Of a DNA stretch of 64,000 nucleotides, positions 63,683 through 64,000 are shown piece by piece. Both the position numbers and the translations under genes were made by a program. The stretch comes from Luteimonas sp. BLCC-B24. Its GTDB lineage: Bacteria; Pseudomonadota; Gammaproteobacteria; Xanthomonadales; Xanthomonadaceae. Location of the stretch: positions 558,001-622,000 of the forward strand of contig NZ_JAQQGN010000002.1 in assembly GCF_028550595.1 (NCBI RefSeq), read 5' to 3'. The notes under the pieces were generated by a model, which saw only the letters and a program-made list of their open reading frames with translations, ran no database searches and was not told where the DNA came from. The first letter of the stretch is position 1. Each line of letters starts with the position of its first letter.

Positions 63683-64000
63683 ATGAAGATTCGAGTGTTC
63701 ATGGTCGACGACCATGCGCTGGTGCGCGCGGGGCTGCGCATGATTCTCGCCAACGAGGACGACATCGAAATCGTCGGTGAAGCCGACAGCGGCGAAATGG
63801 CGTTGCCGCAGATCCGCCGGCTCAAGCCCGATATCGTGCTCTGCGACCTGCATCTGCCGGGCATCAGCGGACTCGAGGTCACCGAACGCGTGGTGCGCGG
63901 TCAGGCCGAGACGCGGGTGATCGTCGTGTCCATCCTCGAAGACGGCCCGATGCCGCGGCGCATGATCGAAGCCGGCGCTTCGGGCTATGTCGGCAAGGGC
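63683..64000 (+). CDS. gacA: GacA/UvrY-type response regulator (partial)
   Basis: The first 106 residues of a response regulator are visible before the window ends. The receiver domain has FMVDDHALVRAGLRMIL, phospho-acceptor D55 in IVLCDLHLPG, and VSILEDGPMPRRMIEAGASGYVGKG with the conserved lysine. The sequence MILANEDDIEIVGEADSGE matches the Xanthomonadaceae GacA/UvrY line, which controls secretion and biofilm genes through small RNAs. The LuxR-type DNA-binding domain lies outside. GGAG is about 11 bases ahead of the ATG. Confidence 0.85.
   Translation, partial: MKIRVFMVDDHALVRAGLRMILANEDDIEIVGEADSGEMALPQIRRLKPDIVLCDLHLPGISGLEVTERVVRGQAETRVIVVSILEDGPMPRRMIEAGASGYVGKG

Overview
The window is about 64 kb of very GC-rich chromosomal DNA from a Gammaproteobacterium of the family Xanthomonadaceae, most likely in the Lysobacter/Luteimonas/Xanthomonas neighbourhood. 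This rests on: the unbroken order frr-uppS-cdsA-dxr-rseP-bamA-lpxD-fabZ-lpxA-lpxB-rnhB-dnaE-accA with no skp gene; an M2-family ACE-like peptidase; a class III phaE-phaC pair; a MetX next to a cysteine-dioxygenase-type protein; and a GacA-like regulator. Species cannot be named from sequence alone. No transposase, integrase, phage gene or CRISPR array is visible, so this is core chromosome with accessory islets.

Layout. (1) 1-17528, minus strand: a large housekeeping run for envelope and translation (pyrH, frr, uppS, cdsA, dxr, rseP, bamA, lpxD, fabZ, lpxA, lpxB, rnhB, dnaE, accA) plus the first part of a small membrane protein. Inverted pairs of 7-bp repeats flank the translation starts of lpxB and uppS. 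(2) 17849-26198: large catalase KatE with a small hydrophilic gene upstream, then a cyclic-di-GMP islet (a PAS/degenerate-GGDEF/EAL protein and an MHYT/GGDEF/EAL protein) around a SemiSWEET-like gene. (3) 26406-33151: glycine decarboxylase gcvP behind a tandem glycine riboswitch, a divergent Bcr/CflA-type exporter, and the ACE-like lipoprotein peptidase. (4) 33343-39235: an Imm11-like protein, a HEAGH protein, minE-minD-minC and a GNAT gene, then a DesK-like two-component pair whose regulator gene is followed by a decayed second copy of its 3' end. (5) 39550-41843: SRPBCC membrane protein, DUF423 protein, AlkA-type glycosylase. (6) 41893-45878, minus: a tightly coupled seven-gene operon (SPFH protein, small membrane protein, ribbon-helix-helix regulator, alpha/beta hydrolase, DUF4177 protein, CPBP protease, VanY-type peptidase) with a promoter carrying two GATATC palindromes one helical turn apart. 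(7) 45999-50821: PssA-like synthase, phaE-phaC, PspC protein and two small membrane proteins. (8) 50828-54233: NRDE protein, tRNA-Leu(CAA), lipoprotein, cysteine-dioxygenase-type protein, metX. (9) 54283-61132, minus: complete cytochrome c maturation operon ccmABCDEFGHI. (10) 61205-64000: DUF3293 protein, aminotransferase, Sco1-type copper chaperone and the first 106 codons of a GacA-like regulator.

The best candidate for an under-described system is the SPFH-to-VanY operon at 41893-45878, which appears to pair membrane-scaffold and membrane/cell-wall hydrolase functions with its own repressor. Next in interest are the 7-bp repeat arrays around the lpxB and uppS starts, the duplicated response-regulator tail, and the lysine/alanine-rich tail on PhaE.
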